Of a DNA stretch of 64,000 nucleotides, positions 1 to 9,019 are shown piece by piece (position 1 is the stretch's first letter; each line of letters starts with the position of its first letter). Under the pieces are notes generated by a model. It saw only the letters and a list, made by a program, of their open reading frames with translations. It had not been told where the DNA came from and did not search any database. Origin of the DNA: Defluviimonas salinarum (GTDB lineage Bacteria > Pseudomonadota > Alphaproteobacteria > Rhodobacterales > Rhodobacteraceae); contig NZ_JAPDOG010000022.1 of the NCBI RefSeq assembly GCF_026013545.1, forward strand, positions 1-64,000. The letters are read 5' to 3'. Made by a program: the position numbers and the translations under genes.

Positions 1-2
1 AC

Positions 3-92
3 TGGCGCAGGGTCGCAACCCGTTACGACAGATGCGCCAAGACCTTCCTTTCCGCCGTCGCACTCGCCGCAACCGTCCTGTTCTGGCTTTGA
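3..92 (+). CDS. IS5-family transposase, C-terminal end (cut by window edge)
   Basis: The first 29 codons read into TGA at 90-92 and end in a hydrophobic tail (AKTFLSAVALAA then VLFWL) preceded by ATRYDR. This is the characteristic C-terminus of IS5-family DDE transposases of the short, two-frame type. The rest of the gene lies upstream of the window, so completeness cannot be judged. The sequence after the stop up to about 125 probably holds the IS right end, but I could not match its inverted repeat because the left end is absent. Confidence 0.75.
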   Translation, partial: WRRVATRYDRCAKTFLSAVALAATVLFWL

Positions 93-349
93 CGATCAAT
101 GAGTCTGGAGCCTAAACCCACCGTTTGCCCAGGCGCGACGAATTGGGACTTTGTCCCGCACTGCCGTCGCTTGTTGGCGAAGCAGCAAATGGCGGCGATC
201 ATCTAACAAACCGACCTCACGGTCTTTTCCACGGCCGCACCCTCGGCATCGCCGGTGTCACCTCCAACTCCCGTAGCATCCGGCCCGTGATCAACCCATC
301 CCGGATCCAGCCCAGTGAGCAGCCTTACCTGACTGGTCCAGTTTGATTG

Positions 350-1201
350 TTAGTGCATGAGCGGCCTCTGCGCCACTGGGATGATGGTCTCGGGTGCCGG
401 TGATCGATAGCCGAGAGCGCTGTGTGGCCGCTTGGTGTTGTAGTGCCGTCGCCAGCTTTCGATGATGATCTGAGCCTCGCGCAGCGAGTAGAAGATTTCG
501 CCGTCGAGCAGTTCATCTCGGAATCGGCCATTGAAGCTCTCGCAATAGCCGTTCTCCCAAGGCGATCCCGGCTCGATGTAGGCGGTCTTCGCACCGACCG
601 CTCCGATCCAGTCGCGGACCTCCTTCGCCACGAACTCCGGGCCGTTGTCCGATCTGATGTAGGCGGGCGGTCCACGCAGGATGAAGAGGTCAGTGAGTGC
701 ATCGATGACGTCGGTCGAGTTCAGCTTCCGACGGACCCGGATCGCCAGGTATTCCCGGCTGAACTCGTCCAGGATGTTCAGCGTCCGGAATGCCTTGCCG
801 TCATCGGTCCGGCAATGGACGAAGTCGTAGGACCAGACGTGGTTGCGATACTCTGGTCTGAGCCGAATGCACGAGCCGTCATGCAGCCAGAGCCGCCCCT
901 TCTTTGGTTGTTTTGATGGCACCTTCAGCCCCTCGCGCCGCCACAGCCGTTCAATGCGACCGTCACTGACCTGCCAGCCCGCGTCTCTCAGCAGGGCCGC
1001 GACCCGACGGTATCCGTAACGTCCGTATTGGCGCGCCAGTTCGATCATGTCGGCCACCAGAAGCTCCTCATCGGCACGACCCCTCGGTCGATGTCGCTGA
1101 GTGGATCGATGCTGGCCAAGGGCCTGACAAGCCCGACGCTCCGATACTGCCAGCCGCGTGCGGACATGATCGATGCAGGCGCGACGACGCGAAGGGCTCA
1201 G
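350..1201 (-). CDS. IS3-family transposase OrfB (rve integrase domain)
   Basis: This is the catalytic half of the IS3 transposase. The frame is open from the orfA overlap at about 1201 (LLSPSRRRACIDHV), so the ATG at 1057 is only an internal methionine. An HTH_21-type region (RYGYRRVAALLRDAGW) is followed by the rve catalytic core, with DFVHCRTDDG for the first Asp, RSDNGPEF for the second and ENGYCESFNGRFRDELL for the Glu. The end RPHSALGYRSP is typical of OrfB. Expression is expected as an OrfAB fusion through the slippery heptamer. No lesions are visible, so the element may be active. Confidence 0.88.
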   Translation of the reverse strand: MSPSRRRACIDHVRTRLAVSERRACQALGQHRSTQRHRPRGRADEELLVADMIELARQYGRYGYRRVAALLRDAGWQVSDGRIERLWRREGLKVPSKQPKKGRLWLHDGSCIRLRPEYRNHVWSYDFVHCRTDDGKAFRTLNILDEFSREYLAIRVRRKLNSTDVIDALTDLFILRGPPAYIRSDNGPEFVAKEVRDWIGAVGAKTAYIEPGSPWENGYCESFNGRFRDELLDGEIFYSLREAQIIIESWRRHYNTKRPHSALGYRSPAPETIIPVAQRPLMH

Positions 1202-1476
1202 AAGTTTCCCCGGGCGGCCTCGGTGAGGATGAGTTTGTCCAAGGTCAAGTCCGAGACGGCCTTCCTCAGCCGCTCGTTCTCCTTCTGCAGCCGCTTCAGC
1301 TCCCTCAGTTGGTCGGTTCCCTTCCCGCCAAACTGCTTGCGCCAGCGGTAGTAGGTCTGCTCGGTTACGCGCACTTCGCGGATCGCATCCACGCGCGCCA
1401 TTCCCTGACCCACCAGCACGTCAACCTGCCGTAGCTTCGTGACAATCTCTTCCGGCTTGTGTCGCTTGTTCGCCAT
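1198..1476 (-). CDS. IS3-family transposase OrfA
   Basis: The 92-residue protein has an N-terminal helix-turn-helix of IS3 OrfA type (begins MANKRHKPEEIV, HTH core through YYRWRKQFGG) followed by a leucine-zipper-like coiled coil (ELKRLQKENERLRKAV). It should bind the IS ends and supply the DNA-binding half of the OrfAB transposase. Its last codons overlap orfB. The stretch G-GGA-AAC at 1210-1204 sits just before the TGA stop and has the X-XXY-YYZ form of a -1 slippery site, so the fused OrfAB is expected by programmed frameshifting. Confidence 0.88.
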   Translation of the reverse strand: MANKRHKPEEIVTKLRQVDVLVGQGMARVDAIREVRVTEQTYYRWRKQFGGKGTDQLRELKRLQKENERLRKAVSDLTLDKLILTEAARGNF

Positions 1477-1583
1477 TCCTGGTCCTCCGTTCCCTAAACA
1501 TAGCGGTGGACCAATTCAGTTGGGGAGGCTCACGAGGGAACCAAAACGTTGGGGTCCGCCTTGCCTGCCGGCGAACAGCCGGT

Positions 1584-2813
1584 CTACAGGACTTCGAAGA
1601 GGCCGGCTGCGCCCATGCCGCCGCCCACGCACATCGTGCAGACGACGTACCGGGCGCCACGGCGTTTGCCTTCGATCAGGGCGTGGCCCACCATGCGGGC
1701 GCCCGACATACCGTAAGGATGGCCGATCGAGATCGCGCCGCCGTTCACGTTCAGAAGCTCGTTCGGGATGCCCAGAACGCGGGCCGATTGCAGGACCTGG
1801 CTCGCGAAGGCCTCGTTCAGTTCCCAAAGGCCGATGTCATCCATTGTCAGCCCGTGGGCCTCCAGAAGTTTCGGCACCGCATAGATTGGGCCGATGCCCA
1901 TCTCGTCGGGCTCGCAGCCCGCGGCCATGACGCCGACGTAGCGGCCCAACGGCTGCAGACCGCGCTTCTCGGCCTCCTTCGCCTCCATGATCACGGCCGC
2001 CGATGCACCGTCGGAAAGCTGCGAAGCGTTCCCTGCGGTGATGAAACGGCCTTCCTTCACGGTCTGGCCATCCTTGAACACGGGGCTGAGGCCCTGCAGA
2101 TTCTCCAGGGTGGTCGAGGGGCGGTTGCCTTCGTCCTTCGCGAGCGTGACCTCCTGGTAGGAGATCTCCTTGGCTTTCCTGTCCATGACGGCCATGGAAG
2201 TGGTCAGCGGCACGATCTCTTCGTCGAACTTTCCGGCCGCTTGCGCCGCTGCCGTGCGCTGCTGCGATTGCAGCGCATAGGCATCCTGATCCTCGCGGCT
2301 AACGCCGTAGCGAGCCGCCACGATCTCCGCCGTCTCCAGCATCGTCATGTAAAGTTCGGGCTTGTGCTGCCGGGTCCAGGGGTCGGCCAGCCAGTCCGTG
2401 CGCATCTTCTCGTTCTGGACGAGCGTAATCGACTCCACGCCGCCGCCGATGCAAATCTCCATGCCGTCATGGATGATTTGCTTGGCCGCGGTAGCGATCG
2501 CCATCATGCCCGAGGCACATTGGCGATCCAACGACATGCCGGCGATGGACACCGGCAGACCGGCGCGGATCACGGCCTGACGGCCGATATTGCCCCCGGT
2601 CGAGCCCTGCTGGATGGCCGTGCCGATCACGCAATCGCTGATCTCATGGCCTTCCAGCCCGGCACGCGAAACGGCGTGCTTCACCGCATGGCCGATCAGT
2701 TCCTGCGCCGAGGTGTTGTTGAACGCGCCGCGAAAGGCCTTGCCGATCGGGGTGCGGGCGGTGGAGACGATGACTGCACCACGCATTCTGGGTGTCCTGA
2801 GGCTGGAGGTCAT
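1584..2813 (-). CDS. Acetyl-CoA acyltransferase (thiolase)
   Basis: A 409-residue thiolase, the usual family length, catalysing CoA-dependent cleavage of 3-ketoacyl-CoA or its reverse. Catalytic residues are visible: nucleophile Cys99 in LDRQCASG, Asn333 in NEAF, His365 in GHPYG and Cys395 in CVGGGMG. The start at 2813 overlaps the stop of the upstream SDR gene as ATGA, suggesting translational coupling; MRGAVIVS at 2786 is the alternative start. It is the third gene of a MaoC-SDR-thiolase operon, which matches hydration, oxidation and thiolysis of an enoyl-CoA. The IS3 element lies immediately downstream. Confidence 0.93.
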   Translation of the reverse strand: MTSSLRTPRMRGAVIVSTARTPIGKAFRGAFNNTSAQELIGHAVKHAVSRAGLEGHEISDCVIGTAIQQGSTGGNIGRQAVIRAGLPVSIAGMSLDRQCASGMMAIATAAKQIIHDGMEICIGGGVESITLVQNEKMRTDWLADPWTRQHKPELYMTMLETAEIVAARYGVSREDQDAYALQSQQRTAAAQAAGKFDEEIVPLTTSMAVMDRKAKEISYQEVTLAKDEGNRPSTTLENLQGLSPVFKDGQTVKEGRFITAGNASQLSDGASAAVIMEAKEAEKRGLQPLGRYVGVMAAGCEPDEMGIGPIYAVPKLLEAHGLTMDDIGLWELNEAFASQVLQSARVLGIPNELLNVNGGAISIGHPYGMSGARMVGHALIEGKRRGARYVVCTMCVGGGMGAAGLFEVL

Positions 2814-3742
2814 TCATTCCACGGCAGTGGCAGGCCACCGGCCGCCGCCGCCATGCGGGCGTATTTGCGGGTCTGGACAAAGGCATTGTCCATCACCTGC
2901 TGGTTCGACGGATCACGGATCTTGTCCATCGCGGCGAGAACGCCTTCAGGCGTTAGGTCGGCGCCATGCAGGGCGACGCCTTCCGTCTCGTAAATCCGGG
3001 TTTCGGCGAAACAGCCCGCACCACCACCCATGATCATCTTGGTCGGCGCCGCTTCGCTGACGAGCGCCAGCAGCCCGGGCGTGATCGTCTCGGGCTGCAG
3101 CAGTTCGAGCAGATCTTGATTCAGCAGCCCCTCGGTCATCCGTGTCGCTGCGGTCGGCGCCAGCATGTTCACGCGGATATCGTACTTGGCCCCTTCCTGA
3201 GAAAGCACGTTCATCAGGCCGAGCATGGCGGACTTGGCGGCGCCATAGTTCGACTGGCCGAAATTGCCGTACATGCCGCTGCTGGAGGTCGTGTAGACGA
3301 TCCGGCCATATCCACGCGCAACCATGTGCTGCCACAGTGCGTGGGTGGTGTTGACCGAGCCCATCAGATGGACCTCCACGACCGTCCGGAAATCTTCCAG
3401 CGTCATCTTCGCGAAGGTCTTGTCGCGAAGTATGCCCGCGTTGTTCACCAGGATGTCGACATGGCCAAACTCGGCAATCGCTGCGTCGACCATTGCCTGA
3501 ACCTGTTCGGCATTCGCAACGTTGGCGCCATTGGCGATCGCTTCGCCGCCGGCGGCCCGGATTTCCGCGACAACGGAGCGTGCAGCGTCTGAACCGGAGC
3601 CTGTGCCGTCTCTGGACACGCCCAGATCGTTAACGACCACTTTGGCGCCGCGCGCGGCAAGACCCAGCGCATGGCTGCGGCCCAGACCTGCGCCCGCACC
3701 TGTAACGATGGCCACGCGGCCATCAAAACGGACTTCGCTCAT
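2810..3742 (-). CDS. SDR-family 3-hydroxyacyl-CoA dehydrogenase
   Basis: A 310-residue short-chain dehydrogenase. The NAD(P)-binding TGAGAGLG occupies residues 14-21, NNAG is near 100, and the catalytic Tyr166/Lys170 pair sits in YGAAK with Ser residues near 153-155. The length of about 310 and the conserved C-terminal extension resemble the dehydrogenase domain of peroxisomal multifunctional enzyme 2, so a (3R)-hydroxyacyl-CoA substrate is plausible. I start it at the ATG at 3742, which overlaps the MaoC stop (ATGA); 12 upstream in-frame residues look non-coding. Its neighbours MaoC hydratase and thiolase supply the preceding and following steps of a beta-oxidation turn. Confidence 0.9.
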   Translation of the reverse strand: MSEVRFDGRVAIVTGAGAGLGRSHALGLAARGAKVVVNDLGVSRDGTGSGSDAARSVVAEIRAAGGEAIANGANVANAEQVQAMVDAAIAEFGHVDILVNNAGILRDKTFAKMTLEDFRTVVEVHLMGSVNTTHALWQHMVARGYGRIVYTTSSSGMYGNFGQSNYGAAKSAMLGLMNVLSQEGAKYDIRVNMLAPTAATRMTEGLLNQDLLELLQPETITPGLLALVSEAAPTKMIMGGGAGCFAETRIYETEGVALHGADLTPEGVLAAMDKIRDPSNQQVMDNAFVQTRKYARMAAAAGGLPLPWNE

Positions 3743-4221
3743 TCCTTTCCCTCCGACATGTACCGGCGGCCGATCCATTCCGCGATCAGCGCCGGCTTTT
3801 CCTGACCTTCGATTTCCACCGTCACCGAGAGAAGGATCTGGAGTTCCCCCGGGCGTATCTCTTTCATCTCGGTCAAGACGAAACGGCCGCGCACGCGGGC
3901 GTTCACCTTGACAGGCGAGACGAAACGCACCTTGCCGAACCCGCAGTTCACGCCCATCACGACGCCTTCGATCGACGGAATTTCGTAGACCATCGACGAC
4001 AGCATAGAGAGGGTCAGGAACCCGTGGGCGATCGTTGTGCCGAAGGGTGTCTTCGCAGCGGCAACGGGATCAACATGGACAAACTGATGATCGTTAGTGC
4101 AGTCCGCGAACTGGTCGATCTGAGCCTGCGTGATCGTGTACCAGTCCGATACACCGAGTTCCTTGCCCATCAGCGCCTCGAACGCGGCCCGGGACAGCAA
4201 TTCTCCGGATGGAAGTGTCAT
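3739..4221 (-). CDS. MaoC-family enoyl-CoA hydratase
   Basis: A 160-residue single hot-dog-fold hydratase. The hydratase-2 signature is present with the catalytic pair Asp44 and His49 (NDHQFVHVD), followed by FGTTIAHGFLT. Members add water to 2-enoyl-CoA, typically giving the (R)-3-hydroxyacyl form, which fits the MFE-2-like SDR downstream. I chose the ATG at 4221 because a GAGGAG ribosome site precedes it by 7 bases; the longer open frame to 4296 lacks homology. It is the first gene of the three-gene operon, and the palindrome at 4330-4338 is about 110 bp upstream, probably the operator for the adjacent TetR protein. Confidence 0.9.
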   Translation of the reverse strand: MTLPSGELLSRAAFEALMGKELGVSDWYTITQAQIDQFADCTNDHQFVHVDPVAAAKTPFGTTIAHGFLTLSMLSSMVYEIPSIEGVVMGVNCGFGKVRFVSPVKVNARVRGRFVLTEMKEIRPGELQILLSVTVEIEGQEKPALIAEWIGRRYMSEGKE

Positions 4222-4737
4222 CTCGTAACTCCTCGTCGAACGGTATATTCGCGATTGCCCACCGCCCGATCCAACGCAGGCACCGCAGAAAACCAATAGT
4301 CTAGAAAAGGTCTTACAGTAAAAAAACTGACCAATGGTAACTTAAATTTCTCCGATCCCCACCCCATAGGGCGCCCGCCGCTTCCCGAGTGGCGGAAAGA
4401 GGCGTCGTGGCCAGGTTTTAATGTTGCTATTCAATAGCTTGCGCGCGCGGCCCCGGTGTCGGGGGGGGGCGAGGCGATCCGCAGTGACGTTGCGTTCCGA
4501 CCGTTCACGACTGTCGATGTCGCGCCCGAACTACACGGCATTCCCGGTCCATCACGGCGAATCAACGGTTTGTATTCAGGCATCTGCGGGAAATCCCGCG
4601 CGATCGAACGGCGTCAAGCCGATGGCGTGTCGATCGGATGGGCTCGCGCCTGCGCCCCAACAGACGGCGCAGGAAACGCTGGGCGCGGAATGTTCCGACC
4701 AGCATTCAAAGCAGATGTACCGCGCCCGCGATGCGGG
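4222..4737. other. Intergenic region between maoC and tetR
   Basis: About 515 bp with no convincing gene. It contains the maoC promoter area (AT-rich, about 4285-4360), the ACCAATGGT palindrome at 4330-4338, a one-mismatch copy ACCAATAGT at 4292-4300 and a run of nine G residues at 4461-4469. The remainder, including open frames across 4421-4960, looks like antisense or non-coding sequence. Confidence 0.6.
4328..4340. promoter_or_regulatory. Putative TetR operator upstream of maoC operon
   Basis: TGACCAATGGTAA contains the 9-bp palindrome ACCAATGGT (4330-4338). The same nine bases recur at 5385-5393 between tetR and the carboxylase gene, and a near copy (ACCAATAGT) is at 4292-4300. The identity of the two sites is seen directly; binding by the TetR protein at 4738-5343 is inferred from location. 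Confidence 0.55.
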
Positions 4738-5343
4738 TCAGGCGAGAAACCCTTGCAAAGTCTCCCGGGCGATGTTTTCGGCCACCTCGGCGGGTTTCAT
4801 CTTGCCGCCGGGCCTGAACCAGATGCCGACCCAGTTGGCGGCGCCCAGGATGACGAGGCTGGCGAGCCTGGGGTCGAGGTCCGCCCGCATGGAGCCATCC
4901 TTCACCCCGTCGGCAAGCAGCTGGCGGATGATCGTGTCAACCTCGTCCCGTCGTTCCTGAACGATGGTTCCATCGGCTTCCTTGACCACTGGCGGAACAT
5001 AGTTCCAAAGATATTGCATGTCGTTTCGGGTCACGATCTTGATGTATTCGACGATCGTCTTGTGCAGTTTCTCGGCTGCCGAACCCGGGCCTTCCGCAGT
5101 CTTGCGAATGGCCTCCAAAATGCTCTCCAAGCCCGCCTGATAGCACTGCATCAGAAGGTCGGACTTGCTGCTCACATAGTGGTAGAGCGCGGTTTTGGTG
5201 ACGCCCAGTTCGGACGCGATGGAGTTCAGGGAGACGCTGTCAAACCCTTCCCGCCCGAATTTTTCGGATGCGCAGCGAACGATCTCGCGTCGCTTTATCT
5301 CGCGCAGTTCATCTTTCGTCGGGAAGCCACGGAATTCGGTCAT
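4738..5343 (-). CDS. TetR-family regulator of the acyl-CoA module
   Basis: A 201-residue TetR repressor. The N-terminal helix-turn-helix is clear at about residues 38-64 (SIASELGVTKTALYHYV), and the C-terminal ligand domain is of the type common in lipid and acyl-CoA regulators (KstR2-like TetR_C). It lies between the MaoC-SDR-thiolase operon and the divergently transcribed carboxylase gene. The shared ACCAATGGT palindromes in both flanks suggest it represses both units and itself, with an acyl-CoA as the probable inducer. The inducer is inference. Confidence 0.87.
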   Translation of the reverse strand: MTEFRGFPTKDELREIKRREIVRCASEKFGREGFDSVSLNSIASELGVTKTALYHYVSSKSDLLMQCYQAGLESILEAIRKTAEGPGSAAEKLHKTIVEYIKIVTRNDMQYLWNYVPPVVKEADGTIVQERRDEVDTIIRQLLADGVKDGSMRADLDPRLASLVILGAANWVGIWFRPGGKMKPAEVAENIARETLQGFLA

Positions 5344-5365
5344 GCGATTTTGTCACCTGCGAATT

Positions 5366-5395
5366 GCTTGAAGTCAAGCATATTACCAATGGTCT
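5366..5395. promoter_or_regulatory. Putative TetR operator between tetR and carboxylase
   Basis: TTACCAATGGTCT carries the palindrome ACCAATGGT at 5385-5393, identical to the one before maoC. Beside it lies a second palindrome, GCTTGA-AG-TCAAGC, at 5366-5379. Both fall within 50 bp of the tetR start and about 200 bp before the carboxylase start, the expected place for autorepression and divergent control. Confidence 0.55.
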
Positions 5396-5590
5396 ATTGA
5401 CTGACCCGTGGTAGGTTTTGTATCCCATTTCATGAGCGCGCGGCTCGAGACCAAGAATCGGCGTCCGTCACTGGCGTAGGCGCGGATGACCTGGGCCGGA
5501 CCGTCAGGGTGAAACCGCTGGCCAAACTGGTGCCGCGTTTGCTGCGTGAGGACCTGGCTGAGCATAGCCAGGGAATTTTGGAGGCAACCG

Positions 5591-8500
5591 GTGCTGAAAA
5601 AGATCCTGATCGCCAACCGTGGTGAAATCGCCATTCGCATCGCCCGGACTGCTGCGGCGATGGGCATCAAGACCGTGGCCATCCACTCGCCGGATGATGC
5701 GCTGTCGCTGCACGTCAAGCATGCCGACGAGGTTCGGAAGCTCAGCAAGCCGGGCGTGTCAGGCTATCTCGACATCGAAGAGATCGTGGCGATTGCGGCC
5801 GAGACCGGGTGCGACGCGGTGCATCCGGGCTATGGCCTGTTGAGCGAACGCGCGGATTTTGCACGGGCCTGCGCGGTGAGGGGCATCACCTTTGTCGGGC
5901 CCGACGAAGGAATGCTGGCCAGTCAGGGGGACAAGGTTTCGGCCCGGACGCTGGCCAAGCGGGCAGGGGTGCCGGTGATTGAAGGATCCGAGCCGTTGAC
6001 CTCGGCCGAGGAGGCGCGGGCGTTCTTCGAAACGCAAGGCGGCAAGCCCCTAATGCTCAAGGCGGTTAACGGCGGTGGCGGGCGCGGGATGCGCGTCGTC
6101 CATGCGGCGGACGAAATAGAAAGTGCCTTCCGGCAGTGCCAAGCCGAGGCACTGGCCGCCTTCGGCGAAGATGCGGTCTATGCCGAACGGTTCCTGCCCT
6201 CAGTGCGGCACATCGAAGTGCAGATGATCGGCGATGGTCAAAACGTCACCCATCTGTGGGAGCGCGACTGCTCGGCCCAACGCCGCAACCAGAAGATCAT
6301 CGAACTTGCCCCCGCGCCGAACCTCGACCCCGAAACCCGCGCGGGGCTTCTCGACGCGGCGGTCGCGATCGGCAAAGCCTGCGACTATCGTGGACTTGGC
6401 ACGGTCGAGTTCCTCGTCGAGGCCGGGACGACCGGGCGCGCCGGCTTCTATTTCATCGAAACCAACCCGCGCATTCAGGTCGAACACACGATTACCGAGG
6501 AAATCACTGGCCGCGATCTGGTCGAGATCCAGCTGCGCATCGCCGGCGGCGAGACGCTGGCCGACATCGGCCTCGAAGTCGCGAACCCCGCGCCGCCATT
6601 GGGGTTCTGCGTCCAGACGCGCGTCAATACCGAGACGTTCAAGGAGAACGGTGACGTCGTCCCGACAGGCGGCGTGCTGACCGCATTCGAGGCCCCGTCA
6701 GGCCCGGGCGTGCGCGTCGATACCTACGGCTACGCGGGCTATCGCACCAACCCGAACTTCGATTCACTCCTGGCCAAGGTGATCGTCCATGAGAAATCAG
6801 GCGATCTGACGCGTCTGTTTGCGCGGACGGAACGCGCGCTTTCCGAACTGCATGTCGGAGGTGTCGAAACCAATGCCCGGTTTCTCCGCCGCCTGCTGCG
6901 CCTGCCGGAACTGTCGGAATGGCGCGTGGACGTCCGTGCCATCGACGCGAAGATCCGCGAACTCGCTTCAAGCGCCGACCACGGCTCGCGCAACCGGTAT
7001 TTCGACAGGTTCGAAGAGCAGGGCAGCCCGTCCGCGGCCGCTCACATCGACGTGCCGGACGGGGCCGAAGTCGTCCGTGCCCCGATGCAGGCGGTGCTTT
7101 ACGGCGTGTCCGTCGCCGCCGGTGACGAGGTCAGCAAGGATCAGGAACTTGCCGTCATCGAGGCGATGAAGATGCAGCACGTCTTGACCGCACCTTGCGC
7201 GGGTACCGTGATCGATATCTATGCCGAGGCGGGCGCCGTTGTCGGCGGAGGGGACCCCATCATCGCCGTCGAGCCGAATGCAGATGCGGGCGCCGAGACC
7301 GAAGCCAGTACGGCGGTCGATCTTGACCGGGTGCGCCCCGACTTGCGGCGACTGCGCGACCGGATCGAGTTGACGCTTGATGAGAAACGTCCGCGCGCAG
7401 TTGCGCGCCGCCGCGATCGGGGGCAGCGGACCACCCGCGAACACGTCGCTGCGCTTTGCGAAGGCGGGGATTTCCACGAATATGGCCAGCTGGTGATTGC
7501 CGGCCAGCGCCGCAAACTCGGGCATGAGGCCTTGCTGGAAGTGTCGCCGGCCGACGGTATTGTGACCGGCGTTGGCTCCGTCAATGCTGAACAGTTCACG
7601 GAAGAGCGCAATCAGGTTGCAATCCTGGCCTATGACTCGACGGTCATGGCGGGCACCCAAGGCATTTTCGGCCACAAGAAAACCGACCGGATGATCGAGG
7701 TCGCCCACGATCTGGGCCTGCCGACCATCTTCTTCACCGAAGGCGGCGGTGGGCGGCCGAACGATGTGGATTTCGCCGATACGATGCACTCGGCGCTGGA
7801 TATCAAGACCTTCAGCGAATTTGCTAGGCTGAAGGGCTGGGGCCCGCGGATCACGGTCAACTCGGGCTACTGCTTCGCCGGGAACGCGGCGCTTTTCGGC
7901 ACAGGAGACATTCGCATCGCCACGCGCAACAGCTGGATCGGTCTCGCCGGGCCGGCGATGATCGAGGCCGGCGGTCTGGGTAGCTACTCGGCCAAGGAGA
8001 TCGGCCCGGCACCGATGCACGCGCAAACCGGCCTGCTCGACATACTGGCCGAGGATGACGAAGATGCGGCCAGGCTCGCGCGGCAGGTCCTGTCCTATTT
8101 TCAGGGCGCGGTTGCCGACTGGGACGCCGCAGATCAGCGGCATCTGCGCCACATCGTGCCTGAGAACCGAATGCGCGCCTACCCGGTGCGCTCCGTCATC
8201 GAAACACTGGCCGACACCGGAAGTTTCCTGGAACTGGGCGCGAAACACGCGCCGGGTCTTGTGACCGGATTCCTGCGCGTCGAGGGACGGCCCCTTGGTC
8301 TGATCGCGAACAATCCCCATCATCTGGGTGGCGCGCTTGACGCTCCGGCCTCGGCCAAGGGCGCGCGGTTCCTGAAGCTCTGCGCGCGTTTCGGCATGCC
8401 GGTCCTGTCGCTCTGCGACACACCCGGCTTCATGGTGGGGCCCGAAAACGAACGCCAGGGCGGCGTCGCCGCAGCCAGCGACCTCATCGGTGCCGGTGCG

Positions 8501-8860
8501 CATCTGGGCAGCCCGCTTTTCCTCGTCGTGCTGCGCAAGGGATACGGGATCGGTGCGCAGGCGATGGCAGGCGGCAGCTTTGCCAACCCGGTCTTCGCAA
8601 CCGCCTGGCCCACCGGTGAATTCGGCGCGATGGGGCTTGAGGGAAGCGTCCGCCTTGGCTTCGCGAAAGAGCTTGAGGCCGAGAAGGACCCCGAGGCGCG
8701 GCAGCGACTCTACGACAAGCTGGTGGCCAGCGCCTATGCCGAAGGCGGCGCGCTCAACGTGGCCTCCTACCAGGAGATCGACGCCGTGATCGACCCCTTC
8801 GATACCCGCAAGTGGCTTGTCAAGGGGTTGCGCATGTCGGCGGCGAAGAAGCCGTTTTGA
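5591..8860 (+). CDS. Single-chain biotin-dependent acyl-CoA carboxylase
   Basis: A 1089-residue fusion of all three carboxylase activities. The biotin carboxylase occupies about residues 1-450 (ATP-grasp glycine loop GGGGRG near 161, EHTITEEITG). A biotinyl domain follows with Lys527 in EAMKMQ as the biotin site. The carboxyltransferase fills about 600-1089 (FAGNAALFG, CDTPGFMVGPE, RKGYGIGAQAM). I place the start at GTG 5591 because GGAGG at 5580-5584 is spaced 6 bases away; the ATG at 5546 lacks such a site. The architecture matches single-chain long-chain acyl-CoA carboxylases, which accept several acyl-CoAs. With the MaoC-SDR-thiolase genes it probably serves degradation of a branched or short acyl-CoA. 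Substrate is not deducible here. Confidence 0.92.
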   Translation: MLKKILIANRGEIAIRIARTAAAMGIKTVAIHSPDDALSLHVKHADEVRKLSKPGVSGYLDIEEIVAIAAETGCDAVHPGYGLLSERADFARACAVRGITFVGPDEGMLASQGDKVSARTLAKRAGVPVIEGSEPLTSAEEARAFFETQGGKPLMLKAVNGGGGRGMRVVHAADEIESAFRQCQAEALAAFGEDAVYAERFLPSVRHIEVQMIGDGQNVTHLWERDCSAQRRNQKIIELAPAPNLDPETRAGLLDAAVAIGKACDYRGLGTVEFLVEAGTTGRAGFYFIETNPRIQVEHTITEEITGRDLVEIQLRIAGGETLADIGLEVANPAPPLGFCVQTRVNTETFKENGDVVPTGGVLTAFEAPSGPGVRVDTYGYAGYRTNPNFDSLLAKVIVHEKSGDLTRLFARTERALSELHVGGVETNARFLRRLLRLPELSEWRVDVRAIDAKIRELASSADHGSRNRYFDRFEEQGSPSAAAHIDVPDGAEVVRAPMQAVLYGVSVAAGDEVSKDQELAVIEAMKMQHVLTAPCAGTVIDIYAEAGAVVGGGDPIIAVEPNADAGAETEASTAVDLDRVRPDLRRLRDRIELTLDEKRPRAVARRRDRGQRTTREHVAALCEGGDFHEYGQLVIAGQRRKLGHEALLEVSPADGIVTGVGSVNAEQFTEERNQVAILAYDSTVMAGTQGIFGHKKTDRMIEVAHDLGLPTIFFTEGGGGRPNDVDFADTMHSALDIKTFSEFARLKGWGPRITVNSGYCFAGNAALFGTGDIRIATRNSWIGLAGPAMIEAGGLGSYSAKEIGPAPMHAQTGLLDILAEDDEDAARLARQVLSYFQGAVADWDAADQRHLRHIVPENRMRAYPVRSVIETLADTGSFLELGAKHAPGLVTGFLRVEGRPLGLIANNPHHLGGALDAPASAKGARFLKLCARFGMPVLSLCDTPGFMVGPENERQGGVAAASDLIGAGAHLGSPLFLVVLRKGYGIGAQAMAGGSFANPVFATAWPTGEFGAMGLEGSVRLGFAKELEAEKDPEARQRLYDKLVASAYAEGGALNVASYQEIDAVIDPFDTRKWLVKGLRMSAAKKPF

Positions 8861-8881
8861 AACGTTGACCTGGATCGCTGC

Positions 8882-8921
8882 CGGCGCATGACCGCATTGT
8901 TCGACACGCGATCATGCGCCG
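8882..8921. terminator. Inverted repeat between convergent genes
   Basis: CGGCGCATGA at 8882-8891 and TCATGCGCCG at 8912-8921 form a perfect 10-bp stem with a 20-base loop. It lies between the ends of the carboxylase (+) and aspA (-) genes and has no U-tract, so a bidirectional transcription end or mRNA 3' stabiliser is likely rather than a classic rho-independent terminator. Confidence 0.45.
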
Positions 8922-9019
8922 CGCTGGCCGGTCGAGGTCAGCATCCAACGAGAAGTCAGGATCGTCGCCGGAGTTTTAGAGGAGGGAGAAGCGTCTCACG
9001 GGGTGGTGCGGTCCATACC

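Larger units (their letters stand above)
330..1519 (-). mobile_element. IS3-family insertion sequence, apparently complete
   Basis: About 1.19 kb holding orfA and orfB on the minus strand. The ends carry imperfect terminal inverted repeats: TGACTGGTCCA at 330-340 and, read inward from the other side, TGAATTGGTCCA at 1507-1518. Both begin with TG, as is usual for IS3 elements. The right end lies only about 65 bp from the stop codon of the thiolase gene, so the element may have inserted in that gene's 3' flank. Exact ends and any target duplication are not resolved by eye. Confidence 0.8.

Noticed and set aside
125-346. 73-residue open frame on the plus strand
   Set aside because: It overlaps the IS5 end and IS3 end, has no recognisable domain and unusual composition; most likely chance.
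1506-2993. 495-residue plus-strand frame across the thiolase gene
   Set aside because: It is antisense to a thiolase with all catalytic residues and reads as a His/Arg/Gly-rich shadow typical of GC-rich genes.
6968-8503. 511-residue minus-strand frame inside the carboxylase gene
   Set aside because: Antisense shadow of a clearly conserved carboxyltransferase domain; no homology of its own.
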